From the NCBI GenBank assembly GCA_021298245.1, contig JAJTDZ010000001.1:78751-142750 (forward strand): a stretch of 64,000 nucleotides of DNA, given 5' to 3'. How positions within the stretch are numbered: the stretch's first letter is position 1; each line of letters begins with the position of its first letter. The notes under the pieces are model-generated. The model was not told the DNA's origin, made no database searches, and saw only the letters and a list, made by a program, of their open reading frames with translations. Below, one piece after another: positions 55,492 through 64,000 of the stretch. Source of the stretch: Algoriphagus sp. Lineage in GTDB: Bacteria > Bacteroidota > Bacteroidia > Cytophagales > Cyclobacteriaceae. The position numbers and the translations under genes were made by a program.

Positions 55492-57330
55492 CTAAAACTC
55501 CACTTTATTGTTTTCTAGGGAGACGTCAGCCATTCTTCTACTAGGATCTATTTCTACAGATTTAATTGACTCAACAGGTTTAGATACATATACAGTCATT
55601 TGGGGAAAGGTCCAAGTCCAAACCTTAGTCTGTACCCTTGTAGCACTTCCCAGCTCCTCTGCCTTCCCTCCCCTCATCAAGTCAAGCGGCAAATAGATTA
55701 GCTCTTTGGTCCCATCTTGGAAGGTGATTTGCAAATCTACCGGCATGGGCATCAACCCAACTCTCTCCAGAGTAATGCTAGTTCCTTCTTTAGAAGGAAC
55801 AACTTCCTTGACGGCGTAGTCGATAGTTTTGGTTGAATAGACGAAATATTCCTTATACCAATCCAATTCCAGCCCACTTTGCTTTTCCATTGCGCGGATC
55901 AAATCATTGGCATTGGGATGTCTAAATTGCCAAGTATTCCAATACCGCAACATCCCCTTGTCCCTTGCCTCTTCCCCTATGACATACCCCAACTGGGCCA
56001 AGAATACAGCTCCTTTGGAATAAGCAGCCAATCCATATGCCGAGTTGGTGTGGTAATGATCCGCATGAGTAGACATGGGTTCTTCTAGCCCAGAGGCTAC
56101 TAGCCTATAATATCCCGCATAAGATCCTCTGTGGGGATTTTCAGATTTTAAAAAAATGGAAGACATGGCCAAGTTTGTGGCATAGGAAGTAAAACCCTCA
56201 TCCATCCAAGGGTACAAAGATTCATTGCTAGCTAGCACTCCGTGAAACCAACTATGGGCCAACTCGTGCACCATCACTCCTACTAGACTTGCCAAGGATC
56301 GTTCTCCCGTAACTAAAGTAGACATAGCATATTCCATTCCTCCATCTCCCCCTTGTACCACAGAAAATTGTTTGTAGGGATATTGCCCAAATCGTTCAGA
56401 TAAAAACGTAATCGCCTTGGGTGTAAATTCCTTCAATTTTTCCCAGTTTTCACTAGTCTTCTCTCCAGGTATGTAAAAATGATGGACAGTGATTCCATTG
56501 GGCATTTGAATTTTATCATGGGCATATTTGTTGTCCGCCGCCCACATGAAATCGTGCACCTTGGGGGCAACAAAATGCCATGTAAGGGTTTTTCCTTTGG
56601 GTTCTGGCACCTTAACTCCTTCATCTTCGTACCCATGACCTATTTGGTTAGGATTTTGAAGATAGCCGGTGCCCCCTAGGGTGTAGGTTTTGTCGATGGT
56701 AATTTTAACATCAAAATCTCCCCATATCCCATAAAATTCCCTTCCTACGTAGGGGTTTGCATGCCAACCTTGTTCGTCATAATTGGCCAATTTGGGATAC
56801 CATTGAGACATGGAATACCGCACCCCTTCCTCAGAATCCCTTCCAGACCTTCTTACTTGTAGAGGAACTTGCCCCTCAAAACTCATTTCAAGCTGTACGC
56901 TGCTGTGAGGTAAAATTGGATCAATCAAATCTACTTCTAGGATGGTCCCTTCTTCTTTCATGGTCAAAGGAGTACCGTTCATGGTCAAGCGTGTTGCATG
57001 TAGGTACCCTATCTCTTCGGGAGTTAGTTTTGATATGCGATCTTTTACCCTTTGGTCGGGATCTGCTATCGTTCTGGACCTGACATCCATCGCACTTCCA
57101 GGCTGGAAGGCATTGTAATAGAGGTGATAAAAAATTCGCCTCAAGGTGTCTGGGGAATTGTTGGTATACTGAAGTACTTGCGTACCAGTATAGCGATTGG
57201 TTTTCACATCCAAGTTTACATCCATCGTGTAGGATACGGCTTGTTGAAATCTAGCCTGCTGCGCAATAGCGGTTGAAGCGAGTCCTAAAATCAAGAATAT
57301 CCCAAGAAGGGTGAGCCTATGTTTTTGCAT
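55492..57330 (-). CDS. M1-family metallopeptidase
   Basis: This 612-aa secreted zinc peptidase has a signal peptide (residues 1-23, ending STAIAQ). The exopeptidase motif appears as GGMEYAMST, and the zinc site is HELAH (His355, Glu356, His359) with third ligand Glu378 in MDEGFTSY, 19 residues after the second His, as required. The C-terminal third is a beta/alpha domain without recognised repeats. It should trim N-terminal residues from peptides in the periplasm or outside. Stand-alone transcription unit. Confidence 0.92.
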   Translation of the reverse strand: MQKHRLTLLGIFLILGLASTAIAQQARFQQAVSYTMDVNLDVKTNRYTGTQVLQYTNNSPDTLRRIFYHLYYNAFQPGSAMDVRSRTIADPDQRVKDRISKLTPEEIGYLHATRLTMNGTPLTMKEEGTILEVDLIDPILPHSSVQLEMSFEGQVPLQVRRSGRDSEEGVRYSMSQWYPKLANYDEQGWHANPYVGREFYGIWGDFDVKITIDKTYTLGGTGYLQNPNQIGHGYEDEGVKVPEPKGKTLTWHFVAPKVHDFMWAADNKYAHDKIQMPNGITVHHFYIPGEKTSENWEKLKEFTPKAITFLSERFGQYPYKQFSVVQGGDGGMEYAMSTLVTGERSLASLVGVMVHELAHSWFHGVLASNESLYPWMDEGFTSYATNLAMSSIFLKSENPHRGSYAGYYRLVASGLEEPMSTHADHYHTNSAYGLAAYSKGAVFLAQLGYVIGEEARDKGMLRYWNTWQFRHPNANDLIRAMEKQSGLELDWYKEYFVYSTKTIDYAVKEVVPSKEGTSITLERVGLMPMPVDLQITFQDGTKELIYLPLDLMRGGKAEELGSATRVQTKVWTWTFPQMTVYVSKPVESIKSVEIDPSRRMADVSLENNKVEF

Positions 57331-57495
57331 TTTTTTATTTTTTTCAAAGAAACTTAAAAGTGAAGGCTAAGCCAAACCTTGCATGTAATTTTAAAGTCAT
57401 GTTAGTAAACCTTTCCCTTCCATTAAAGGAAAATTGATAGGGAAAATCAGCAAAATGTTATTAATTGAGTCCAAATTGAAAACCATAGCCTTCCT

Positions 57496-60400
57496 ATGAA
57501 AAAAATCTATCTAGTAGCGCTTGCTCTTATCCTTTCCCTAAGCAGTCAAGCCCAGCAAGTCAACATGGATTTATTCAAATCCATGAAAGCCCGCAGCATT
57601 GGTCCTGGAGCCATGAGCGGAAGAATTACTGCCATAGATGCCGTTCATGATGATCCTAGCATCATGTATGCAGGTTCTGCTTCTGGAGGATTATGGAAAT
57701 CTACTTCCGGAGGTATCACATGGGAGCCAATTTTTGATCAGGAAAAAGTACACTCCATCGGAGCCATTTCCATTTACCAAAAAAATCCGTCCATCATCTG
57801 GGTGGGTACCGGAGAAGGTAATACAAGAAATTCACTCAATATGGGTTATGGAGTATACCGGTCCTTGGACGCAGGAAAAACTTGGCAATTGATGGGGCTT
57901 GAAAAGACCAGAGCCATTCACAGAATAATTGTCCACCCCGATGATCCCAACACGGTATTTGTTGGAGCCATAGGCTCACCTTGGGGAACCCAAGAGGAAC
58001 GAGGGGTCTATAAAACTAGCGATGGAGGAAAAACCTGGAAAAAAATCCTTTATGTAGATCAAAAAACAGGTGTGGGTGAAATGATAATGGATCCCAACAA
58101 TCCCAACAAACTCTTTGTCAACATGTGGGAGCATCGCCGTTACCCTTGGTTTTTTGAATCGGGAGGAGAAAGTTCAGGATTGTATGTAACCCATGATGGA
58201 GGAGAAAATTGGAAAAAGTTAAGTGCAGAAGAAAATGGACTCCCTAAAGGAAAACTTGGTAGAATGGGTTTGGCCATATCCAAAGCAAATAGCAATAAAG
58301 TATATGCCCTGATAGAATCTTCTAAAAATGCGCTTTACGTGTCCGAAGATGGAGGTGGAAAATTCACCATGATAAACGATAAAGGTGAAATTGGAGATAG
58401 ACCCTTCTATTATTTTGAAATTCATGCAGATCCTAAAAATGAAAATAGGCTATACACCTTGTATTCAAGGGTTGGCGTGACCGAGGATGGTGGAAAAAGC
58501 TTCCGAGAACTGATGTCTTACGAAGGAGTACACCCAGACCACCATGCTTGGTACATCAATCCCCATGATCCAAATCTGCTTATAGATGGCAACGATGGAG
58601 GATTGAACATTTCTAGGGATATGGGTAAAACCTGGTTTTTTGCTGAAGGATTGACCGTAGGACAGTTCTACCACATCAATGTAGACAACGAACTGCCCTA
58701 CAATGTCTATGGTGGTATGCAAGACAATGGTTCTTGGACAGGCCCAGCCTACCTTTGGAGAAATGAAGGAATTAGGAATACTTATTGGCAAGAAGTATCG
58801 TTTGGTGATGGCTTCGATGTAGTACCCCATCCAGCCAATTCCAGGTATGGCTACACCATGTCGCAAGGAGGAAATGTGACACGGTACGACAAACTGACTG
58901 GCCACAACCGTGTGGTGCGTCCTACCCATCCAGATAAAGAGGTCTTTTTGCGATTCAATTGGAACGCAGCCATTGCTCAAGACCCTCACGATGTCAATAC
59001 CGTGTATTATGCTTCTCAGTTTTTGCACAAGTCAAGCGATTCAGGAGAAACTTGGGAAATCATTTCTCCAGATTTGACCACCAACGATTCAACCAAACAA
59101 AGACAGCAATTTACAGGAGGATTAACTTACGATATTACCGGAGCTGAAAACCATACCACCATCCTAACTATTGCTCCTTCTCCCGTATCCAAACAGGTCA
59201 TTTGGGTGGGTACCGACGATGGGAATTTGCAACTGACGCAAGATGGGGGAAAAACATGGACCAATGTGGCTTCCAAACTTACTGGTTTACCCAAGGGCTC
59301 CTGGATTCCTCAAGTCCAAGCGTCAACATTTGCAGCAGGTGAAGTATGGGTAATTGCTAACAATTATAGAAACAATGATTTTGCTGCTTACGCATACCAT
59401 AGTTCTGATTTTGGAAAAACATTTACGCGGATCGTAGACGATTCAAAAGTTTGGGGATATACTTTGTCCATCAAGCAAGATCCAACAGAGCCTAATTTGG
59501 TGTTTTTAGGTACAGAATATGGCCTATACGTATCTTTTGATAAGGCTAAAACTTGGAACAAGTGGGAACATGGATATCCTAAGGCGGTATCTACCTATGA
59601 CATGACTATTCAAGAACGAGAGGCGGATTTGGTAATCGGTACCTTTGGCCGAGCCATTTACGTTTTGGACGACATACGTCCTTTGCGTGCCTTTGCTAAA
59701 AATGGAGGCAAAGCCCCTACAGGCAAACTCGCTGCTTTTACCTCCCCAGATGCTTATCAAGCTGAAATACAACAACCCCATGGAGAACGATTCATGGCTT
59801 CTGCCAAGTATGCTGGAGAAAACAGGGTGTTTGGAGGTAGATTGAGCTATTTTGTCCAAGACGAAAAAGAAAAATTGGATTCCGTTACCGTTAAGATTTT
59901 TAATGAAGCTGGAGAACAAATCCGAACGTTGAAGACCCAGCCTTCTTTAGGAGTTAATCGAATCATTTGGAATTTGGATCGTAAGTCTACTACCGAAATG
60001 TCTGGAGGATTTGGCGGAGGCCAAGGAGGAGGTCAAGGAGGTGGAGGCCGTAGAGGATTTTTTGAGCCTAGTGGAGGGGATGCGCTTCCAGGCACCTATC
60101 AGGTACTCTTCCTTTATGGCGGAGATAGCGCCAAAACAAGCATTACGGTGCATGCCGATCCCAGGATTCAGCCCAATTTAAAAGATTTGGAAGCCAAAGA
60201 TGCCTTTTTGAAAAAAGTTGAAAGCTTATCTTCTGAAGTGACTGCTGCAACCAAAAAGTTGGACGAAGCTCAAAAGGTAATCGATAAGGTCAATGCCCTG
60301 CTGAAGGACATCAAAACAGAAGAAGGAAAGGCCTTAGAAACAGCTGCCAAAGACATTAAGAAAAAGTTAGACAAAGCCAGAGAGGCATTCAATGGACCAA

Positions 60401-60651
60401 GAAGAGAAGGTCAAGGAATCGTTAGAAATCTATTTCCCAGCACCATGACCCGCCTCTTTGCACCAAGAAGCTATGCCAACTCTAGCTATGGGGCTCCAGG
60501 GGCGACTGAGGAACGACTGTTAGCACATGCCAAGGAGGCTGCAGCAGCTGCTATTGCAGAGGTAGAAGCCTTTATCCAAGGAGATTGGAAGGTTTTTGAA
60601 GAGAAAGTGAAAGCTACCCCCTTAGACTTGTTTCAAAACATGAAAAAATAA
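57496..60651 (+). CDS. Secreted Asp-box (BNR) beta-propeller protein
   Basis: The 1051-aa protein has a signal peptide (ALILSLSSQAQQ) followed by about eleven Asp-box/BNR motifs of the S-x-D-x-G-x-T-W type, such as STSGGITW, SLDAGKTW, TSDGGKTW, THDGGENW, SRDMGKTW, SSDSGETW and TQDGGKTW. These form a sortilin/YVTN-like propeller in residues 40-730. A glycine-rich insert (GGFGGGQGGGQGGGG, about residues 836-850) separates it from a C-terminal coiled, Lys/Ala-rich region (from about 890). Related proteins in Bacteroidota are annotated as glycosyl hydrolase or VPS10-domain proteins without proven activity. It carries no T9SS tail that I can see. Confidence 0.82.
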   Translation: MKKIYLVALALILSLSSQAQQVNMDLFKSMKARSIGPGAMSGRITAIDAVHDDPSIMYAGSASGGLWKSTSGGITWEPIFDQEKVHSIGAISIYQKNPSIIWVGTGEGNTRNSLNMGYGVYRSLDAGKTWQLMGLEKTRAIHRIIVHPDDPNTVFVGAIGSPWGTQEERGVYKTSDGGKTWKKILYVDQKTGVGEMIMDPNNPNKLFVNMWEHRRYPWFFESGGESSGLYVTHDGGENWKKLSAEENGLPKGKLGRMGLAISKANSNKVYALIESSKNALYVSEDGGGKFTMINDKGEIGDRPFYYFEIHADPKNENRLYTLYSRVGVTEDGGKSFRELMSYEGVHPDHHAWYINPHDPNLLIDGNDGGLNISRDMGKTWFFAEGLTVGQFYHINVDNELPYNVYGGMQDNGSWTGPAYLWRNEGIRNTYWQEVSFGDGFDVVPHPANSRYGYTMSQGGNVTRYDKLTGHNRVVRPTHPDKEVFLRFNWNAAIAQDPHDVNTVYYASQFLHKSSDSGETWEIISPDLTTNDSTKQRQQFTGGLTYDITGAENHTTILTIAPSPVSKQVIWVGTDDGNLQLTQDGGKTWTNVASKLTGLPKGSWIPQVQASTFAAGEVWVIANNYRNNDFAAYAYHSSDFGKTFTRIVDDSKVWGYTLSIKQDPTEPNLVFLGTEYGLYVSFDKAKTWNKWEHGYPKAVSTYDMTIQEREADLVIGTFGRAIYVLDDIRPLRAFAKNGGKAPTGKLAAFTSPDAYQAEIQQPHGERFMASAKYAGENRVFGGRLSYFVQDEKEKLDSVTVKIFNEAGEQIRTLKTQPSLGVNRIIWNLDRKSTTEMSGGFGGGQGGGQGGGGRRGFFEPSGGDALPGTYQVLFLYGGDSAKTSITVHADPRIQPNLKDLEAKDAFLKKVESLSSEVTAATKKLDEAQKVIDKVNALLKDIKTEEGKALETAAKDIKKKLDKAREAFNGPRREGQGIVRNLFPSTMTRLFAPRSYANSSYGAPGATEERLLAHAKEAAAAAIAEVEAFIQGDWKVFEEKVKATPLDLFQNMKK

Positions 60652-60665
60652 AAACGAATTATAGC

Positions 60666-60703
60666 AAAAAAGCACTCTAAGAAATTAGGGTGCTTTTTTT
60701 TTC
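60666..60703 (+). terminator. Rho-independent terminator
   Basis: AGCACTCTAA and TTAGGGTGCT pair (one G-U) around GAAA, flanked by an A-run and a run of nine T. It lies about 20 nt after the propeller gene stop. Confidence 0.82.
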
Positions 60704-60789
60704 CATATCAAACTAAACTGGTCCTTGATAATGGATGTGCTTACTTTTAGCTTTGTTCTTCTTTCCATAACTCCTAAATCTTCCTCTCC

Positions 60790-62067
60790 TTGAGTTCCAA
60801 AACGAAAATTTCCTGGAAAACTGCCTTAGGGATTGTCATGGCTAACATGATAGGAACCGGAGTTTTTACTAGCCTTGGATTTCAACTTACAATCGTTCAA
60901 AACACCTGGTCAATTCTAATTTTATGGACCATAGGAGGAATAATGGCCTTGATGGGCGCTTTGGTCTATGCAGAGCTAGGAACGCACTTCAAAAAGACTG
61001 GTGGAGATTATATTTTTTTATCAGAAACCATACATCCTGTGGTAGGCTACTTGTATGCTTGGGTTTCCTTAGTCGTTGGCTTCTCTGCTCCCATAGCCAT
61101 AGCCGCTATGGCCATGAATGATTACTTGGAACCCCTCCTTGGAAAATCAATTTTACCAGGATTACTTTTTTTACTACTCATTCCCTTGGTTCACATTTTT
61201 TCTATAAAGCGCTCCGCCCAATTTCAAGATTTAATGACTGGATTTAAAATTATTTTTATCCTCACACTTATTGTAGTAGGGTTTTTATTTAGCTCCCAGG
61301 CCACAACACAAGCAATAGATTTTTCTTCTTCTTGGCAACAGGAAGTACTTTTACCGGGCTTTGCCGTATCCCTGATTTATGTTTTTTATGCTTACACAGG
61401 ATGGAATTCTGCCGCGTACATCACCGAAGAAATTGATCAACCAAGAAAAAATCTACCCAAAGCCTTGATTGGAGCGACTCTTGGGGTAATGCTACTCTAC
61501 CTTTTGGTACAACTTGTAATTCTTAAGCATGCCTCTGTGGACCAACTTTCTGGGCAAGTAAACATAGCCGACATAGCTTTTGGAAATTTATTTGGACCCA
61601 CCGGAGCCATTTGGGTTAGTGTATGTATTGGAATTCAACTCATCGCCACTATTTCTGGTTACGCCTGGGTTGGGCCAAGAGTGACATTTGCTATGGCCAA
61701 AGACTATTCCCTTTGGAAACCTCTAGCTGTAGTCAATCCTCAAGGGATCCCTGTGAGAGCCATTTTTATAAATTCTGGAATTAGCTTATTCCTTTTTGTG
61801 ACGGGATCCTTCGAGCAAATCATGCTCTATGCAGGATTTGTCCTGCAACTAATGAGTACCGTCACGGTTTTTTCCTCCCTAAAAATTAAACAGGAGCTTG
61901 GGTTTAAAACACCCCTAAAGCCCTTACTGCAATTGATTTATATAGGCTTTAGCCTCGCACTGATGCTTTACCTTCTTATGGATAGACCCCTAGAAAGCCT
62001 AGCAGGTATTGGGATTTTACTTTTAGGAATTGGTATATATGCCTTGGATAAAAAAATAGGGAAGTAA
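60790..62067 (+). CDS. APC-superfamily amino-acid permease
   Basis: The 425-aa inner-membrane protein has about 12 helices. It begins with MANMIGTGVFTSLGF, the unwound GxGxF substrate region of APC transporters, and has AELGTHFKKTGGDYIFL, typical of helix 2. FYAYTGWNSAAYITEEIDQPRKNLPKAL is the helix-6/loop signature of the LAT/APC branch. The start is TTG at 60790, because the only early ATG would cut into helix 1. The amino acid specificity is not clear. It is convergent with the DEAD-box gene (7-bp gap). Confidence 0.88.
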   Translation: MSSKTKISWKTALGIVMANMIGTGVFTSLGFQLTIVQNTWSILILWTIGGIMALMGALVYAELGTHFKKTGGDYIFLSETIHPVVGYLYAWVSLVVGFSAPIAIAAMAMNDYLEPLLGKSILPGLLFLLLIPLVHIFSIKRSAQFQDLMTGFKIIFILTLIVVGFLFSSQATTQAIDFSSSWQQEVLLPGFAVSLIYVFYAYTGWNSAAYITEEIDQPRKNLPKALIGATLGVMLLYLLVQLVILKHASVDQLSGQVNIADIAFGNLFGPTGAIWVSVCIGIQLIATISGYAWVGPRVTFAMAKDYSLWKPLAVVNPQGIPVRAIFINSGISLFLFVTGSFEQIMLYAGFVLQLMSTVTVFSSLKIKQELGFKTPLKPLLQLIYIGFSLALMLYLLMDRPLESLAGIGILLLGIGIYALDKKIGK

Positions 62068-62074
62068 CTTCCTT

Positions 62075-63415
62075 TTAAGAGTCAATCACATTTTTTCGTT
62101 GCCCAAACTTACTTGGAGTATTATCCGGTCTAGGCTCTGAGACCTGAGTCAAAGGTGAGGAGGATTCAGGATAGCCCTTACTTGTTCCCCCATTAGGAAA
62201 TTTCTTTTTCTTTTTTTTCTTCTTCTTTTTAAGGTCAGAAGATGAGGACGATCCAGCATTTGAATTTTTATTCCCTAGGAAAGTAGGTCCTGCTTGCATG
62301 GAAGAAGGTAAAGGGAGCTTTGGTACAGACATTCCTATCAACTTCTCTATGCGCACAAACTTAGGCTGGTCCTTTGGATTGACAAAGGTGATGGCTTCTC
62401 CCTTTGCATCCGCCCTAGCCGTACGACCCACCCGATGGACATAATCTTCAGGATCACTAGGGGTATCGTAATTGATCACCAACTCTATACCTACTACATC
62501 TATCCCTCGAGAAATAATATCTGTTCCTATAAGGATTTTAACTGCTTTATTTTTAAAGGCAGCCATGATTTGCTCTCGCTCGGTTTGTTCTAAATCCGAA
62601 TGAAAAGCTTCTACATCAAATCCTTTTTTCAAAACCTTGTACAATGCTTTTACCTTTTCTTTGGTAGAGCAAAAAATAATGACGGCTTCATAAGCCCTCT
62701 GGGAAAGTATGTACCGAACCAACTCTTCTTTTTGAGTATCGTAGACCGAATACATGGATTGCGTTACCCCAGCAGCTGTTTTACCAATTGCAATGGAAAT
62801 TTCCTCCGGCTTATTCAGAATCTTCATGCTAAACTGTCGGATTTTGGGAGGCATGGTAGCTGAAAAAAGTATGGTCTGCCTCTGGGCGGGTAAATAGGTG
62901 ATGATTTTTAGAATATCGTCTGAAAAACCCATATCCATCATCCGATCGGCCTCGTCCAAGACCAGGTGCTTCAAGGTACTTAGATCAATTTTACCGCCAG
63001 CCAGTAAGGCAATGAGACGGCCTGGAGTAGCGACCACAATCTCAGCTCCCGTTTCCAAGGCCTTCTTTTGCTGCTCCCATACTATCCCATCTCCTCCCCC
63101 ATAAATGGGCACCGAGCTGACACCTAAGAAATAGGAAAAACCCTGTATTTGCTGATCAATTTGAATCGCTAATTCTCTGGTAGGAGCCAAAATCAAGGTA
63201 TTCAAGGTACTTGTTCCTACCTTTGATATTTTATTCAATATAGGAAGTACAAATGCGGCAGTCTTGCCCGTTCCCGTCTGTGCACAGGCGATGAGGTCTT
63301 TTCCATCCAGAATGACAGGAATAGCCAATTCCTGTATGGGAGTGGGCTGATCAAAGCCCATGGCATCTAACCCTTCTTGAAGGGATGATTCAAAATTAAA
63401 TGTATTAAAATTCAA
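62075..63415 (-). CDS. DEAD-box RNA helicase
   Basis: This 446-aa helicase has all core motifs: Q-motif (PTPIQELAIP), AQTGTGKT, PTRELA, GG, TPGR, DEAD, SAT, and in domain two SRGID and HRVGRTAR. The C-terminal tail contains a run of ten Lys (with Ser/Asn-rich flanks), which could bind RNA unspecifically. The start is TTG at 63415 (MNFNTFNFES), which matches relatives; no nearby ATG gives the Q-motif region. RhlE/CsdA-type function in RNA remodelling or cold growth is inferred. Confidence 0.92.
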   Translation of the reverse strand: MNFNTFNFESSLQEGLDAMGFDQPTPIQELAIPVILDGKDLIACAQTGTGKTAAFVLPILNKISKVGTSTLNTLILAPTRELAIQIDQQIQGFSYFLGVSSVPIYGGGDGIVWEQQKKALETGAEIVVATPGRLIALLAGGKIDLSTLKHLVLDEADRMMDMGFSDDILKIITYLPAQRQTILFSATMPPKIRQFSMKILNKPEEISIAIGKTAAGVTQSMYSVYDTQKEELVRYILSQRAYEAVIIFCSTKEKVKALYKVLKKGFDVEAFHSDLEQTEREQIMAAFKNKAVKILIGTDIISRGIDVVGIELVINYDTPSDPEDYVHRVGRTARADAKGEAITFVNPKDQPKFVRIEKLIGMSVPKLPLPSSMQAGPTFLGNKNSNAGSSSSSDLKKKKKKKKKKFPNGGTSKGYPESSSPLTQVSEPRPDNTPSKFGQRKNVIDS

Positions 63416-63726
63416 GAATTGGTATTTTTAACGCTGAGGTATAGGATCAAAAAAGAATATCCTCAAAGATACACGAATTAAAACCAATTCTCTGAACTTA
63501 AAGTTCAAGCATGGTGTCTATTTGCATAAAGCACCCTCCCTTTTGTATCAAATTCCCCTTCTCTAGGAATAGAAACAAAAGGAAAATGATGAATTATCTC
63601 CCACTCCTACCCAATCCCTTGCAGAAGTGATGCTATTAAGCTAATCTTAACTAAAATTACCTTCTTGAGGCGATCGATCCATTCGTGGAAATTTCATAAT
63701 TCAATTCTAATTAGAAGTATACCCTT
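63416..63726. other. 311-bp divergent intergenic region with candidate sites
   Basis: No gene is seen. On the minus strand the -7-like element TATCTTTG (63464-63471 complement) lies about 50 nt before the helicase start. An inverted repeat follows at 63493-63507. The rest, up to the gamma-glutamyltransferase ATG at 63727, is unstructured to my eye. Confidence 0.4.
63493..63507. promoter_or_regulatory. 15-bp inverted repeat, candidate operator
   Basis: TGAACTT-A-AAGTTCA is a perfect repeat with 7-bp arms around one base. It lies upstream of the -7 element of the helicase gene, between two divergent genes. Binding is inferred only from symmetry. Confidence 0.35.
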
Positions 63727-64000
63727 ATGAAAAAACTAATTTCACTCCTACTCTATCTAGCTTCCTTCAACCTTTTTGGACAAGGACTTCCTGGTCTTGG
63801 TGCGGGGACCACTCCCAATAACCGCCCTATTTTACACGGTAAAAACTGGGTAGCCATTACCGGTAAGCCTCTAGCTGCCACTGCAGGGGCGATGATTTTT
63901 CAGCAAGGAGGAAACGCGGTAGATGCAGCCTGTGCCATGATTGCAGCAACATCTACCATGTGGGATGTGCTATCTTGGTGGGGAGAGACGCAAGCCTTGA
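63727..64000 (+). CDS. Gamma-glutamyltransferase family protein (partial, 3' end outside)
   Basis: The gene starts at ATG 63727 and runs past the window end. The first 91 codons encode a signal peptide (LLLYLASFNLFGQG) and then the family opening AITGKPLAATAGAMIFQQGGNAVDAACA, with the GGNAVDA motif of gamma-glutamyltransferases, and DVLSWWGETQAL. These enzymes process themselves and transfer or hydrolyse the gamma-glutamyl group of glutathione. The catalytic Thr lies beyond the window, so activity cannot be judged. Confidence 0.85.
   Translation, partial: MKKLISLLLYLASFNLFGQGLPGLGAGTTPNNRPILHGKNWVAITGKPLAATAGAMIFQQGGNAVDAACAMIAATSTMWDVLSWWGETQAL

Noticed and set aside
58465..59028. 187-aa open frame antisense to the propeller gene
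   Set aside because: The sense strand encodes a long protein with clear Asp-box motifs; the antisense frame has no recognisable domain or start context.
62204..62234. Ten-lysine run in the helicase read as a sequencing slip
   Set aside because: Codons vary between AAA and AAG and the frame stays open on both sides, so it is probably real; basic tails are common in such helicases.
1..64000. tRNA, rRNA, CRISPR, insertion sequence or prophage
   Set aside because: I looked for tRNA T-loops, regular repeat arrays, transposase motifs and phage genes and found none I could support.

Overview
The window looks like chromosomal DNA of a moderately AT-rich Bacteroidota bacterium, most likely of the order Cytophagales (Cyclobacteriaceae-like; this placement is an inference). 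The pointers are a subtilase with a type IX secretion (T9SS) C-terminal tail, an Hc1-type 58-aa histone-like protein, a SPOR-ExbB-ExbD-TonB operon, many secreted or lipoprotein glycan-handling enzymes (large PIG-L deacetylase, paired Gfo/Idh/MocA proteins, DUF6807, ThuA), DUF2911, and TTG-N19/20-TAnnTTTG promoters. I saw no tRNA, rRNA, CRISPR array, insertion sequence or prophage. Genes are dense and many pairs overlap by 1-4 nt.

Layout. 1-1967 (+): tail of an acyl-CoA dehydrogenase, an APH-fold phosphotransferase and a 3-hydroxyacyl-CoA dehydrogenase, an acyl-CoA catabolic operon. 1960-12399 (-): trmB, folC, TonB/ExbD/ExbB/SPOR, an outer-membrane barrel, a 993-aa TPR protein and holA. 12515-16027: TPR protein, double universal stress protein, 2-hydroxyacid dehydrogenase, DUF2911. 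16072-20343 (-): PIG-L deacetylase, a 34-aa membrane peptide and a sodium:solute symporter, tightly coupled. 20518-24276 (-): gyrA and a TPR protein. 24374-31494: envelope proteins, rpe, a broken T9SS subtilase, a TrpF-like pseudoenzyme, an aldo/keto reductase and an SDR. 31552-36328: sugar-oxidoreductase cluster (two Gfo/Idh/MocA, DUF6807, ThuA). 36409-39278 (+): unknown protein, DUF3817, an orphan kinase-fold protein and CorA. 39329-43808: RmlA-type nucleotidyltransferase, GH32 lipoprotein, LeuT-type symporter with its tiny partner subunit. 43920-49863 (+): TetR-controlled TolC/MFP/RND efflux operon. 50376-53735 (-): biotin carboxylase, DUF1015, maf. 53835-55440 (+): serine-palmitoyltransferase-like enzyme and Hc1 protein. 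55492-64000: M1 peptidase, Asp-box propeller protein, amino-acid permease, DEAD-box helicase, start of a gamma-glutamyltransferase.

The most striking observation is a set of six internal losses between about 26.4 and 48.3 kb. rpe, the RmlA-type gene and the LeuT-type symporter each lack an in-frame block of conserved residues (about 13 to 37 codons). The subtilase, tolC and RND genes lack comparable or larger blocks and are also out of frame. No such lesion was recognised in the first 26 kb or the last 15 kb. This may be real gene decay or an assembly/consensus artefact; loss of a metal-ligand His in rpe makes the question important.

Other leads: (i) two sodium symporters, each with a 34-36 aa single-helix protein overlapping it by ATGA; (ii) a split version of the ACAD10/11 (phosphotransferase plus acyl-CoA dehydrogenase) arrangement; (iii) an uncharacterised kinase-fold gene in an operon with a DUF3817 protein; (iv) a TetR operator lying inside the spacer of a good Bacteroidota promoter; (v) a perfect 20-bp palindrome before the LeuT-type symporter.
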